64,000 nucleotides of DNA from Amycolatopsis sp. cg9. Its GTDB lineage: Bacteria > Actinomycetota > Actinomycetes > Mycobacteriales > Pseudonocardiaceae. Below the pieces are notes generated by a model, which saw nothing but the letters and a program-made list of their open reading frames with translations, was not told the origin of the DNA and searched no databases. Location: positions 6,556,501-6,620,500 of the forward strand of contig NZ_CP166850.1 of assembly GCF_041346945.1 (NCBI RefSeq), in the 5' to 3' direction. A program made the translations under genes and the position numbers. Below, piece by piece: positions 48,611 through 56,854 of this stretch (positions within the stretch are counted from its first letter, which is position 1; every line of letters begins with the position of its first letter).

Positions 48611-49740
48611 TGGACCTCGACATCGACGAGGCTTCGGCGGCCTTCCGCGACGAGGCCCGCGAGTGGCTCGCGTCGAACGTCCCCGCGCTGCCTTCGATGG
48701 ACACCGCGGAAGGGTTCGCGGCGCACCGGGAGTGGGAGGCGCGGCTCGCCGAGGCGCGGTGGTCGGTCGTGTCGTGGCCCGCCGAGTACCACGGGCGGGA
48801 CGCCTCGATGCTGCAGTGGCTGCTGTTCGAGGAGGAGTACTACGCGGCCCGCGCGCCGGGCCGGGTGAGCCAGAACGGCATCTTCATGCTGGGCCCCACG
48901 TTGTTCGCCCACGGCACCCGGGAGCAGCGCGACCGGATCCTCCCGCCGATGGCCCGGGGCGAGCAGGTCTGGGCGCAGGCGTGGTCGGAACCCGAAGCGG
49001 GCAGCGACATCGCCGCGTTGCGCAGCACGGCGGTGCGCACCGCCGGCGGGTGGCTGCTGTCGGGGCAGAAGACGTGGAGTTCGCGGGCGAGTTTCGCCGA
49101 CCGGGCGTTCGGGTTGTTCCGCACCGACCCCGAGGCCCACCGCCACCACGGGCTGACGTACTTCATGGCCGACCTGCGCGCCGACGGCGTCACCGTCCGG
49201 CCGATCCCGCAGCTGGACGGGGAACCGGGGTTCGCGGAAATCTTCTTCGACGACGTGTTCGTGCCCGACGCCGACGTGATCGGGGAGGTGGGGCAGGGGT
49301 GGCGGGTCGCGATGACGACGGCCAACAACGAGCGCGGCTTGTCGTTGCGCAGCCCCGGCCGGTTCCTCGCCGCCGCCGATCGGCTCGTCGACCTCTGGCG
49401 CGCACAGGACGCGCCGGAGTCCACAAAGGACCGGGTGGCCGACGCCTGGATCGGCGCCCGGGCCTACCAGCTCTACACGTTCGGGACGGTGAGCAGGCTC
49501 GCCGAGGGCGGCGAACTGGGCCCGGAGTCCAGTGTGAACAAGCTCTTCTGGTCCCACCTCGACGTCGAACTGCACGAAACCGCGCTCGACGTGCTCGGCC
49601 CGGCCGGGGAGACCGACGAGGACTGGGTGAACGGCTACCTGTTCTCCCTCGCCGGGCCGATCTACGGCGGCACGGACCAGATCCAGCGGAACACGATCGC
49701 CGAACGGCTGCTGAAGCTCCCGAGGGAGGCCCGCCGATGA
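48610..49740 (+). CDS. fadE31: Acyl-CoA dehydrogenase FadE31-like
   Basis: The 376-residue acyl-CoA dehydrogenase has SWPAEYHGRDASMLQWLLFEEEYYAARAP, WAQAWSEPEAGSDIAALRSTAV, LSGQKTWSS, IFFDDVFVPDADVIGEVGQGW, and the C-terminal YGGTDQIQRNTIAERLLKLPREARR. Order and style match FadE31 (Rv3562) downstream of fadD3. In mycobacteria these short ACADs work as heteromers with FadE32 or FadE33. ATG 48610 overlaps the previous stop (TGATG); its stop overlaps the next start. Confidence 0.87.
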   Translation: MDLDIDEASAAFRDEAREWLASNVPALPSMDTAEGFAAHREWEARLAEARWSVVSWPAEYHGRDASMLQWLLFEEEYYAARAPGRVSQNGIFMLGPTLFAHGTREQRDRILPPMARGEQVWAQAWSEPEAGSDIAALRSTAVRTAGGWLLSGQKTWSSRASFADRAFGLFRTDPEAHRHHGLTYFMADLRADGVTVRPIPQLDGEPGFAEIFFDDVFVPDADVIGEVGQGWRVAMTTANNERGLSLRSPGRFLAAADRLVDLWRAQDAPESTKDRVADAWIGARAYQLYTFGTVSRLAEGGELGPESSVNKLFWSHLDVELHETALDVLGPAGETDEDWVNGYLFSLAGPIYGGTDQIQRNTIAERLLKLPREARR

Positions 49741-50648
49741 GGTTCCTGCTTTCGCCGGAGCAACGGCAGTTCTCCGCGGCCCTGCACGACCTGCTCGGCG
49801 GGGCGGACACCGCGGCCGCCGCCCGGGCGTGGGCGGCGGGGGAGCACGACCGCGGCCTCAAGCTCTGGCGCGCGCTCGCCGACGCCGGGGTGTTCGCGCT
49901 GCTCGTGCCCGAGGAGCACGGCGGGCTCGGCGCCGGCCCGGTCGACCTGGTGGTCGCCTGCGAAGCGCTCGGCTACCACGCCGTCCCCGGCCCGCTCGTG
50001 GAGTCGGCGGCGGTCGCCCCGGCGCTGCTCACCGGCCACCGGCTGACCGCTCTCGCCGAGGGCGACCTGCTGGCCACCGTCGCCGCCCCGCCGGAAGTCC
50101 CGCTGGCGCTGGACGCCGACGTCGCCGGCGTCGTGCTCGACCTGACCGGCGCGGAACTCGCCGGTGCGGAGCCGGTCCGCTCGATCGACCCGGTCCGGCG
50201 GCTGTTCCGCGTTTCCGGCACGCCGGTGGCCGACGCGCCCGCGTTCGACCTCGGCGTCCTGGCGGTGGCCGCCCAGCTCCTCGGTGCCGGGCAATGGCTC
50301 CTGGACTCCTCCGTCGCCTACGCCAAGCAGCGCAGCCAGTACGGCCGGGCGATCGGCGAGTACCAGGCGATCAAGCACCTGCTCGCCGACGTCGCCACCC
50401 GGCTCGAACTGGCCCGGCCGCTGCTCCACGGCGCGGCGGTCGCCGGCGGGACGTTCGCCCGGGACGTCTCGGCGGCCAAGGTGATGGCCGGGGACGCCGC
50501 CTACCTGGCCGCACGGACCGCCCTGCAGGTGCACGGCGCCATCGGCTACACCGCCGAGCACGACCTCGGCCTGCGGCTGACGAAGGTCCGCGCGCTGGCC
50601 GGGGCCTGGGGGACCGGGTCGTTCCACCGCGCGCGGGTGCTGCGATGA
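49737..50648 (+). CDS. fadE32: Acyl-CoA dehydrogenase FadE32-like
   Basis: The 303-residue protein is shorter than a canonical ACAD (about 380). It keeps the N-terminal helices (RFLLSPEQRQFSAALHDLLGG), LLVPEEHGGLGAGPVDLVVACEALGYHAVPGPLVES and the C-terminal SVAYAKQRSQYGRAIGEYQAIKHLLADVATRLE and HGAIGYTAEHDLGLRL. The middle beta domain is reduced, as in FadE32 (Rv3563), a subunit of a heteromeric dehydrogenase. It should pair with FadE31 or FadE33. Overlaps of 4 bp with both neighbours support strict co-translation. Confidence 0.87.
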   Translation: MRFLLSPEQRQFSAALHDLLGGADTAAAARAWAAGEHDRGLKLWRALADAGVFALLVPEEHGGLGAGPVDLVVACEALGYHAVPGPLVESAAVAPALLTGHRLTALAEGDLLATVAAPPEVPLALDADVAGVVLDLTGAELAGAEPVRSIDPVRRLFRVSGTPVADAPAFDLGVLAVAAQLLGAGQWLLDSSVAYAKQRSQYGRAIGEYQAIKHLLADVATRLELARPLLHGAAVAGGTFARDVSAAKVMAGDAAYLAARTALQVHGAIGYTAEHDLGLRLTKVRALAGAWGTGSFHRARVLR

Positions 50649-51688
50649 CGGACCCGATGGACACCGAGGAAGCCCGCGCCCTGCGGGACGCCGTGCGAGC
50701 GCTGCTGACCCGGCGGTCGGGGCCCGAGGCGGTGCGGGCCGCGATGGACTCGCCGCTGGGCCACGACGACAAGCTGTGGTCGACGCTGTGCGAGCAGATC
50801 GGCGTCGCCGCCCTCGCCGTCCCGGAGCACTACGGCGGTGCGGGCGCGGGACTCGCCGAGGCCTGCGTGGTCCTGCAGGAACTCGGCCGGACGCTGACCC
50901 CCGCGCCGATGCTCGGGTCGGCGTTGCTCTGCGGCGAGGCCCTGCTCCGCGCCGGCAACGACGAGGCCTGCGAACGGCTGCTGCCGGGCATCGCCGCCGG
51001 CACCACCCTCGCCGCGCTGGCCTGGGCCGGCGAGGACTGGGCGCCGGGGCTGAGCGCGTCGGACGCCGGGCTCGACGGCCGCGCCCACTACGTCCTGGAC
51101 GGCGACATCGCGGACGTCCTGCTGGCCGTGGCCCGGACCGCGGACGGCGCCGGCCTGTTCGAAGTGCCGCTCGACGGCGTCCGCCGCGAGCGCGTGACGA
51201 CCCTCGACCCCACCCGCCGGCTGGCCGTCGTGGACTTCGCCTCGACGCCGGCCCGGCGCCTCGACGCCGGCGGTTTCGAGCGGCAGCTGCGGCGGCTGCT
51301 CGACACGGCGGTGATCGGGGTGGCCGCGGAGCAGGTCGGCGCGGCGGCCCGGGCGCTGGAGCTGACGGTGGAATACACGAAGCAACGCCGTCAGTTCGGC
51401 CGGCCGATCGGGTCGTTCCAGGCGCTGAAGCACCGGATGGCCGACGTCCACGTCCACGTCGAAGCGGCCCGCTCGGCGCTGTACGCGGCCATTGTGGACG
51501 GTGACGAAGAAGCCGTCGCGGGCGCGAAACTCGTGTGCGGCGAAGCCTTTTCGCACGCCGCCGCGGAAATGATCCAGCTCCACGGCGGCATCGCGATCAC
51601 CTGGGAGCACGACGCCCACCTGTACTTCAAGCGCGCGCACGGGACCGCCCTGCTCTTCGGCGATCCCGCGCGCGCACTCGGTTCCTAG
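50645..51688 (+). CDS. fadE33: Acyl-CoA dehydrogenase FadE33-like
   Basis: The 347-residue protein has the ACAD layout, including VAALAVPEHYGGAGAGLAEACVVLQELGRTL, AEQVGAAARALELTVEYTKQRRQFGRPIGSFQALKHRMADVHVHVEAAR and MIQLHGGIAITWEHDAHLYFKRAHGTALLFG. It matches FadE33 (Rv3564), partner subunit in HIP-pathway dehydrogenation. It is the last gene of the fadD3 operon. Its stop overlaps that of the convergent flavin monooxygenase gene (CTAG, 51685-51688). Confidence 0.87.
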   Translation: MTDPMDTEEARALRDAVRALLTRRSGPEAVRAAMDSPLGHDDKLWSTLCEQIGVAALAVPEHYGGAGAGLAEACVVLQELGRTLTPAPMLGSALLCGEALLRAGNDEACERLLPGIAAGTTLAALAWAGEDWAPGLSASDAGLDGRAHYVLDGDIADVLLAVARTADGAGLFEVPLDGVRRERVTTLDPTRRLAVVDFASTPARRLDAGGFERQLRRLLDTAVIGVAAEQVGAAARALELTVEYTKQRRQFGRPIGSFQALKHRMADVHVHVEAARSALYAAIVDGDEEAVAGAKLVCGEAFSHAAAEMIQLHGGIAITWEHDAHLYFKRAHGTALLFGDPARALGS

Positions 51689-53499
51689 GCGAGGTGGTGC
51701 ACCTCCTGCAGCCCGTACACCGGCGTCGGCAGGCCTTCGGCGCGGGCCTTGAGCTGCAGGGCGAGGTAGAGCGAGTAGTGGCGGGACTGGTGCAGGTTCC
51801 CGCCGTGGAACCACAGCCCCTCCTGCCGCGTGGGCTTCCACATGTTCCGCTGCTCGCCTTCCCACGGCCCGGGGTCCTTCGTGGTGTCCGAGCCCAGGCC
51901 CCACACCTTGCCGACCTTGTCGGCGACCTCCTGGCTGATCAGGTCCGCGGCCCAGCCGTTCATCGAGCCGTACCCGGTGGCGTAGACGACCAGGTCCGCT
52001 TCCAGCTCGGTGCCGTCGTCGAGCTTCACGGAGTTTTCGGTCAGCTCGGTGACCTGGCCGTGCGCGAGCTTGACGTCGCCGTTCGCCACCAGGTCCGCGG
52101 CGCCCACGTCGATGTAGTAGCCCGAGCCGCGGCGCAGGTACTTCATGAACAGGCCGGAGTCGTCGTCGCCCCAGTCGTGGCGGAAGCCCGCGGCTTCGAG
52201 ACGGTCGTAGAACTCCTGGTCGCGGTCCTTGATCGCCGCGTACACCGGCTGCTGGAAGGTGTGCATGATCCGGTAGGGGAGCGAGGCGAACGTCAGGTCC
52301 GCCTTCTGCGTCGTCATCCCGGCGGCCAGCGCGCGCTCGGAGTAGAGGTCGCCCAGCCCCAGGTCCATCAGGGAGTCCGACTTCACGATGTGCGTGGAGC
52401 TGCGCTGGACCATGGTGACGTCGGCGCCGGCTTCCCACAGCGCGCCGCAGATGTCGAACGCCGAGTTGTTGGACCCGATGATCACGGCCTTCTGGCCGCG
52501 GTAGGCGTCCGGGCCGGGGTGCTGGGAGCTGTGGTGCTGTTCGCCCCGGAAGCGATCTTGGCCGGGCAGGACCGGGACGTTCGGCTTGCCCGACATGCCG
52601 GTCGCGAGCACCAGCTGCTTCGGCTTGAGGACCACCTCTTCGCCGTCGCGGTCGAGGACGACCGTCCACTCCTTCGCCGCTTCGTCGTAGGAGGCGCTCT
52701 TGCAGGTCGTCGACGACCAGTAGTTCACCTCCATGACCTTCGTGTACATCTCGAGCCAGTCGGCGATCTTGTCCTTGGGCGCGAAGACCGGCCAGTTGCG
52801 CGGGAAGTCGAGGTAGGGCAGGTGGTCGTACCAGACCGGGTCGTGCAGGCAGAGCGACTTGTAGCGGCCGCGCCACTGGTCGCCGGGGCGGGCGTACCGG
52901 TCGACGACCACGTGCGGCACGCCGAGCTGGCGCAGCCGGGCGCCCAGCGCGATCCCGCCCTGGCCGCCGCCGATGACGACGACGTACGGCTGCCGCGTGG
53001 TGCCCAGCTCCGCCGCTTCCGCCTGCCGCGCTTCGGACCAGGTGACGCGGTCGCGGTTGACGCCGTGCTCGGCGCCCTTCGGCCGGGCGGTGCCGAGCGG
53101 CTCTTCGTGGCCCTTCAGCTCGTGCAGGGTGGTGAGCAGCGTGAACGCGCCCTCGTCGGTGAGCCGCAGGTGCCCGCGTCCGCGCCCGGCCGCGGTCTCG
53201 AAGCCGATCCACGCCTCGACGACGCCGTCGGTCTCGGTCGGCTCCTCGGTGGCGTGGAAGCCGCTCGCGTCCGTCGTGTCCATCGTGGCGAGCAGGAGGT
53301 CCTTGACGCCGTCGCGGTTTTCGACGGTCTTGAGGTTCCAGGTGAAGGCGACCAGGTCGCGCCAGAACGACGTGGTGGCGAAGAGGGCGGCCGCCCGGTC
53401 GGCGTCCCGGGCCGCGAGCGCGGCCTCGAAGTCGGCGAGCCAGCCGTCGACGCGCTGCCGGGCACCGAGGGCCGCGGCCGGTTCGAGGGTCTGGGTCAT
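51685..53499 (-). CDS. Flavin-containing monooxygenase with N-terminal NTF2-like domain
   Basis: The 604-residue protein has residues about 10-130 as an NTF2/SnoaL-like domain (WLADFEAALAARDADRAAALFATTSFWRDLVAFTWNLKT). A flavin monooxygenase follows: FAD loop VVVIGGGQGGIALGARLRQLG, YKSLCLHDPVWYDHLPYLDFP, NADPH loop VIIGSNNSAFDICGALWEAGADV, and LVVYATGYGSMNG. It would hydroxylate or Baeyer-Villiger-oxidise a lipophilic substrate with NADPH and O2. The substrate is unknown; a steroid or ketone is only a guess from location. The GAF-domain regulator lies 90 bp upstream on the same strand. Confidence 0.87.
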   Translation of the reverse strand: MTQTLEPAAALGARQRVDGWLADFEAALAARDADRAAALFATTSFWRDLVAFTWNLKTVENRDGVKDLLLATMDTTDASGFHATEEPTETDGVVEAWIGFETAAGRGRGHLRLTDEGAFTLLTTLHELKGHEEPLGTARPKGAEHGVNRDRVTWSEARQAEAAELGTTRQPYVVVIGGGQGGIALGARLRQLGVPHVVVDRYARPGDQWRGRYKSLCLHDPVWYDHLPYLDFPRNWPVFAPKDKIADWLEMYTKVMEVNYWSSTTCKSASYDEAAKEWTVVLDRDGEEVVLKPKQLVLATGMSGKPNVPVLPGQDRFRGEQHHSSQHPGPDAYRGQKAVIIGSNNSAFDICGALWEAGADVTMVQRSSTHIVKSDSLMDLGLGDLYSERALAAGMTTQKADLTFASLPYRIMHTFQQPVYAAIKDRDQEFYDRLEAAGFRHDWGDDDSGLFMKYLRRGSGYYIDVGAADLVANGDVKLAHGQVTELTENSVKLDDGTELEADLVVYATGYGSMNGWAADLISQEVADKVGKVWGLGSDTTKDPGPWEGEQRNMWKPTRQEGLWFHGGNLHQSRHYSLYLALQLKARAEGLPTPVYGLQEVHHLA

Positions 53500-53589
53500 G
53501 AGCGGACCTCCCCGTCTCGGGCACCGTCGTCGTCGGCGGCGCGTTGAGGGCAGCCAACCCCGGCGGGCCGGGTCCGCGTAAGGGTTGCC

Positions 53590-54762
53590 CTAGGGTTGCA
53601 TCACGACTTCGACGCCGGGCGCGATCCGGTACGGCCGGGCGAGCAGCAGCCCGCCGACGAGCTTGCGCAGCCGGGACAGCTCGGCGCGCACGGTCACCAG
53701 GTGCGTGCGATCGCCGTAGACGGTTTCCGACAGCTGCGCGGCGGACATCCCGGCGGGTCCCGCGGCCGCGATCAGCCGCAGCAGGTCGGCCTGGCGCCGT
53801 CCGAGCGGGTGCGTCCACCGCGCCGAGCCTTCGACGATCGCGCGCGGCGGCCCGAGTTCGAGGGTGAGCCGCAGCGGTTCCCGGCGGCTCGGCCGCAGCA
53901 GCCAGCCCCCGGGCACCGGCTCGGGTTCGCACACCCCGATCCCGCGCACGGCCACCGGAACGCCTTGCCGCGGCGCGGCGACCCGGTCGAGGCCCGGCAC
54001 CCCGCTCTGCGCGGCGACCCAGCCGTGGTCGTCGACGACCAGCCCGGGCCCGCCGCGGAGCACGTGCCCGGACAGCTGCCGGAGCCCTTGCAGCTTGGCC
54101 TCGTGCCGTTGCCACAGCAGGGATTCGGCCAGCCGCACCGACGTCCCGACCAGCGCGACGGTCATCGGGTGCACGGTCTCGGCCGGCCCGCTGACGTCGA
54201 CGATGCCGAGCAGCTCCCCGGTCCGCGGATCGTGCACCGGGTAGGCGGTGCAGGCCCAGGTGTGGTGCGACCGCACGAAGTGCTCGGCGGCGAACATCTG
54301 CACGGGCGCGGCCTCGGCCAGCGCGGTCCCGATCGCGTTGCTCCCGATGGCGGGCTCGGACCAGGTGGCGCCTTCGGTGAAGCCGAGCGAGTCGGCGCGG
54401 TGCCGCACCCGGCGTGCCCCTTCGCGCCAGAGGACGACCCCGTCGGCGTCGGTGACGACCATGAGGTGGTGCGCGTCTTCGGCGACGGAGGTCAGCGCGC
54501 CCCGCAACTCGGGCAGCACTTCGCTCAACCGGCAGCCGTTGCGCCGCCGTTCGACTTCGGCGACCCCGACGGGATCGGGCGCCGGCGGCCGATCGGGATC
54601 CACCCCTTGCGCGGCTACGCGTCGCCAGGAGCGTTCGACGAGCAGCCGCGGAGCGGTTTTGGGCGGCTTCCCGGCGAGGACGGCGTCGTGGATACCCGCG
54701 AGCAGCCGGGCGTGCCCGGCGACGTCGGTGCCGGGCCGGACCGCGCAGACGCCTTCGTCCAC
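53590..54762 (-). CDS. GAF-domain AcoR-like transcriptional regulator with C-terminal winged helix
   Basis: This protein of about 390 residues matches the N-terminal part of AcoR-type activators: RLLVERSWRRVAAQGVDPDRPP, LVVTDADGVVLW-like MVVTDADGVVLWREG, GFTEGATWSEPAIGSNAIGTALAEAAPVQMFAAEHFV (GAF sensor) and CTAYPVHDPRTGELLGIVDVSG. There is no AAA+ sigma-54 domain or Fis HTH. The C-terminus instead has a small DNA-binding domain (HPLGRRQADLLRLIAAAGPAGMSAAQLSETVYGD). GTG 54762 is 5 nt from GGAGG. It probably activates the downstream monooxygenase in response to a small ligand. Confidence 0.85.
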   Translation of the reverse strand: MDEGVCAVRPGTDVAGHARLLAGIHDAVLAGKPPKTAPRLLVERSWRRVAAQGVDPDRPPAPDPVGVAEVERRRNGCRLSEVLPELRGALTSVAEDAHHLMVVTDADGVVLWREGARRVRHRADSLGFTEGATWSEPAIGSNAIGTALAEAAPVQMFAAEHFVRSHHTWACTAYPVHDPRTGELLGIVDVSGPAETVHPMTVALVGTSVRLAESLLWQRHEAKLQGLRQLSGHVLRGGPGLVVDDHGWVAAQSGVPGLDRVAAPRQGVPVAVRGIGVCEPEPVPGGWLLRPSRREPLRLTLELGPPRAIVEGSARWTHPLGRRQADLLRLIAAAGPAGMSAAQLSETVYGDRTHLVTVRAELSRLRKLVGGLLLARPYRIAPGVEVVMQP

Positions 54763-55256
54763 CGCCACCTCCTGGGCCGTGGCATCACGGTAACCCGGCC
54801 GGTGGGGGGTGGGGCAACCTTCCCGCAACCCCCGGGGCCAGCGGGGGGATGCATCCCGGATGCCGTGGAGGTGCCCCGCACGGCATCCGGTGCCCGGGTC
54901 TCGGTGCGGGCGGGTTGGTGCTTCCGGTTGGGTGGCAGCGGTTCGGTCGAGGTCGCGAATGACTCATTGGGGACCTCCAAGGTCGCGAATGACTCATTCG
55001 CGACATGCGGTGTGCGTCTTGCGGCGTCTGGTGTCCGGGTCCGGTCGAAGTCGGGGGTGGGCTTCCGGTTGGGTGGCGGCGGTGGGGTGGAGGTCGCGAA
55101 TGACTCATTGGGGGCCTCCAAGGTCGCGAATGACTCATTCGCGACACCCCGGCGAACCCCCTCCCGTAAAGCAACCGTGCCTGGGGTAAGTCGTGGCCGG
55201 GTGGCAGGTGTCGCGGGTCGGCCCGGACGTGGGTGCGCACCGCCGGGGCGAGCGGG
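54763..55256. other. Gene-free region with palindrome array
   Basis: These 494 bp lie between the GAF regulator (leftward) and the 3' end of the sigma-factor gene. Apart from the promoter of the regulator near 54770-54840, they hold the two-unit tandem duplication at 54881-55145. Open frames through it read the palindromes as NESFAT-type repeats and are not credible genes. Confidence 0.6.
54881..55145. repeat. 141-bp tandem duplication carrying four GAATGACTCATTC palindromes
   Basis: Two copies with 141-bp period (from 54881 and 55022) share GCTTCCGGTTGGGTGGC and a palindrome pair. The elements lie at 54952-54974, 54982-55004, 55093-55115 and 55123-55145. In each copy the right element is a perfect palindrome (arms GTCGCGAATGA) and the left one has a decayed right arm. 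Confidence 0.85.
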
Positions 55257-56003
55257 TCAGCCCGTGAGCCGGGCCGCCATCGAAGGGAGTTCGCGGTTCG
55301 CCTCGTCCAGGCCGGTCGCCACCGTGCGGCAGGCTCCGCAGCCCGCGATGTGCTCCGCGATCGCCGTCGCCCGCCGCGGGGACAACGCTCCGCGGACCCA
55401 CGCTCCCATCCGGCGGCGGGGTTCGCGGCAGATCGGTTCCTCCGCGTCCGGTACCTGGACCTGCAGGTACGCCTGCCGCAATCCTTCACGCGCGCGCATC
55501 GCCAGCGCCGCCACACTATTGGGTGAAAGTCCGAGCAGGGGGGCCACCTCCGTCGGGGTGTCGCCCTCGGCTTCGGTCCGCCAGAGCACCGTCCGCCAGC
55601 GGCCGGGCAGTGTGCAGTAGGCCGTCCACACCAGCTTCTCGTTGGACCGGTGCAACGCCAGTTCGTCGGCCCCGCCGGTGGCGGACGCCTCGGGGACCGT
55701 CTCGCACAGCTCGACGCGGCTGCCTTGCTTGCCCCAGCGGGAAACCAGGTTCCGCATGGTCACGACGAGGTACGGCCGCAGGTCGCCGTCCGGGCCGCCG
55801 CCGGCGCGGACCACCGCCAGGACGCGGGTGAACGCCTCGGCCACCAGGTCGTCGCGCTCGGCGGGCTGCGCGGCCCAGCCGCTCGCGATGCGGCGCAGCG
55901 GGCCCGCGTGCCGGCGGAACAGGGCGCCGCCCGCGGCGAGGTCGCCGGCGCGGAGGGCGGCAAGCAGCTCCGCGTCCGGCGGGTCCTCTTCTGCTGTCCT
56001 CAT
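55257..56003 (-). CDS. Sigma-70-family (ECF-like) RNA polymerase sigma factor with C-terminal zinc-finger anti-sigma-like tail
   Basis: The 248-residue protein has region 2 (ELLAALRAGDLAAGGALFRRHAGPLRRIA, DDLVAEAFTRVLAVVRAGG, PYLVVTMRNLVSRWGKQ) and region 4 (VLWRTEAEGDTPTEVAPLLGLSPNSVAALAMRAREGLRQAYL). They are followed by about 50 residues with an HX3CX2C motif (AEHIAGCGACRTVA), typical of zf-HC2 anti-sigma domains. The sigma factor thus carries its own regulatory zinc module. ATG 56003 is used. It is divergent from a TetR gene across 84 bp containing a dyad. Confidence 0.85.
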   Translation of the reverse strand: MRTAEEDPPDAELLAALRAGDLAAGGALFRRHAGPLRRIASGWAAQPAERDDLVAEAFTRVLAVVRAGGGPDGDLRPYLVVTMRNLVSRWGKQGSRVELCETVPEASATGGADELALHRSNEKLVWTAYCTLPGRWRTVLWRTEAEGDTPTEVAPLLGLSPNSVAALAMRAREGLRQAYLQVQVPDAEEPICREPRRRMGAWVRGALSPRRATAIAEHIAGCGACRTVATGLDEANRELPSMAARLTG

Positions 56004-56048
56004 CGGTACTCTCCGTGACCGCGCTGCACTCAAAGTAAGAGGTACGGC

Positions 56049-56079
56049 AGTGTACGCCATAGCGTCGCGCCGGTACACT
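56049..56079. promoter_or_regulatory. Dyad between the sigma-factor and TetR genes
   Basis: Perfect 7-bp arms AGTGTAC (56049-56055) and GTACACT (56073-56079), 17 bp apart, lie in the 84-bp divergent intergenic region. The TetR start is at 56088, 8 bp beyond the right arm, consistent with autoregulation and possibly control of the sigma factor. Confidence 0.55.
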
Positions 56080-56087
56080 CCGTGCCG

Positions 56088-56774
56088 ATGACATCGACGG
56101 ACAGGCCGCGGCCGCCCGACGGGCGGGCCGTGCGGTGGGCCGGGCAGCGGGAACGCCGCCGCGGCGAGTTCGTCGAGGCGGGCCTGCGCGCCATCGCGCG
56201 GTACGGGCCCGAGGTGTCCACCGAGCAGATCGCCGACGAAGCCGGCGTCGCGCGCACGCGCCTCTACCGGCACTTCGCCGGCGCCGCCGACCTGCAGCAC
56301 GCCATCGCGGGCCGGGTCGCGGAGCTGATCACCGCCGAATTCGCGCCGCTGTGGAGCCCCGGCGGCACGCCGATGGACCTGATCCGGACGGCGATCGGCG
56401 CGCACACCCGCTGGCTGGCCGAGCACGGCTCGCTCTACCGCTACCTGACCAAGCACGGCATGGACGGCGCTCCCGACGTCTTCGCCGACGGCAAGACCGC
56501 CATCGCCCGCCAGCTCACCGTCGTCTTCGAGCACTACCTCGGGCTCTTCGGCATGGACACCCGCGTCTGCGAGGCCGTCGCGTTCGGGCTGGTCGGCCTC
56601 GTGGAAACGAGCACCTCGCGCTGGCTGGAGAACCCCCGCGAGGTCACCCGAGCCGAGCTGGCCGCGCTGCTGGCGCGCTGGGTCTGGGGGATCGTCGACG
56701 ACACCCTGCGCGCGGGCGGCGTCGCGCTCGACCCGGACGAGCCGCTCGCCGCCGCCGACCTCACCCCGCGCTGA
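56088..56774 (+). CDS. TetR-family transcriptional regulator
   Basis: The 228-residue protein has an HTH at about residues 20-65 (RERRRGEFVEAGLRAIARYGPEVSTEQIADEAGVARTRLYRHFAGAADLQHAI). The ligand domain contains LYRYLTKHGMDGAPDVFADGKTAIARQL and is of the mycobacterial Rv-type TetR group. ATG 56088 is chosen over a GTG six bases upstream; there is little leader or Shine-Dalgarno, so translation may be nearly leaderless. The next gene on the strand (terC) is 80 bp on. Confidence 0.87.
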   Translation: MTSTDRPRPPDGRAVRWAGQRERRRGEFVEAGLRAIARYGPEVSTEQIADEAGVARTRLYRHFAGAADLQHAIAGRVAELITAEFAPLWSPGGTPMDLIRTAIGAHTRWLAEHGSLYRYLTKHGMDGAPDVFADGKTAIARQLTVVFEHYLGLFGMDTRVCEAVAFGLVGLVETSTSRWLENPREVTRAELAALLARWVWGIVDDTLRAGGVALDPDEPLAAADLTPR

Positions 56775-56854
56775 CCGTCCACAGTGGAGTCAGGGTGCGC
56801 GGTCGCGGCCCCGCCCTTACGATCGCCGCAAGCACGCGGGAGCGGGGGAGCGGG

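Noticed and set aside
50546..54115. An open frame of 1189 codons on the minus strand across fadE33, the monooxygenase and the regulator
   Set aside because: It runs antisense or out of frame to three recognisable genes and has arginine-rich shadow composition.
54615..55121. A minus-strand frame with repeated NESFAT peptides upstream of the GAF regulator
   Set aside because: The peptide repeats are translations of the GAATGACTCATTC palindromes; no ribosome-binding site and the GTG at 54762 fits the family.
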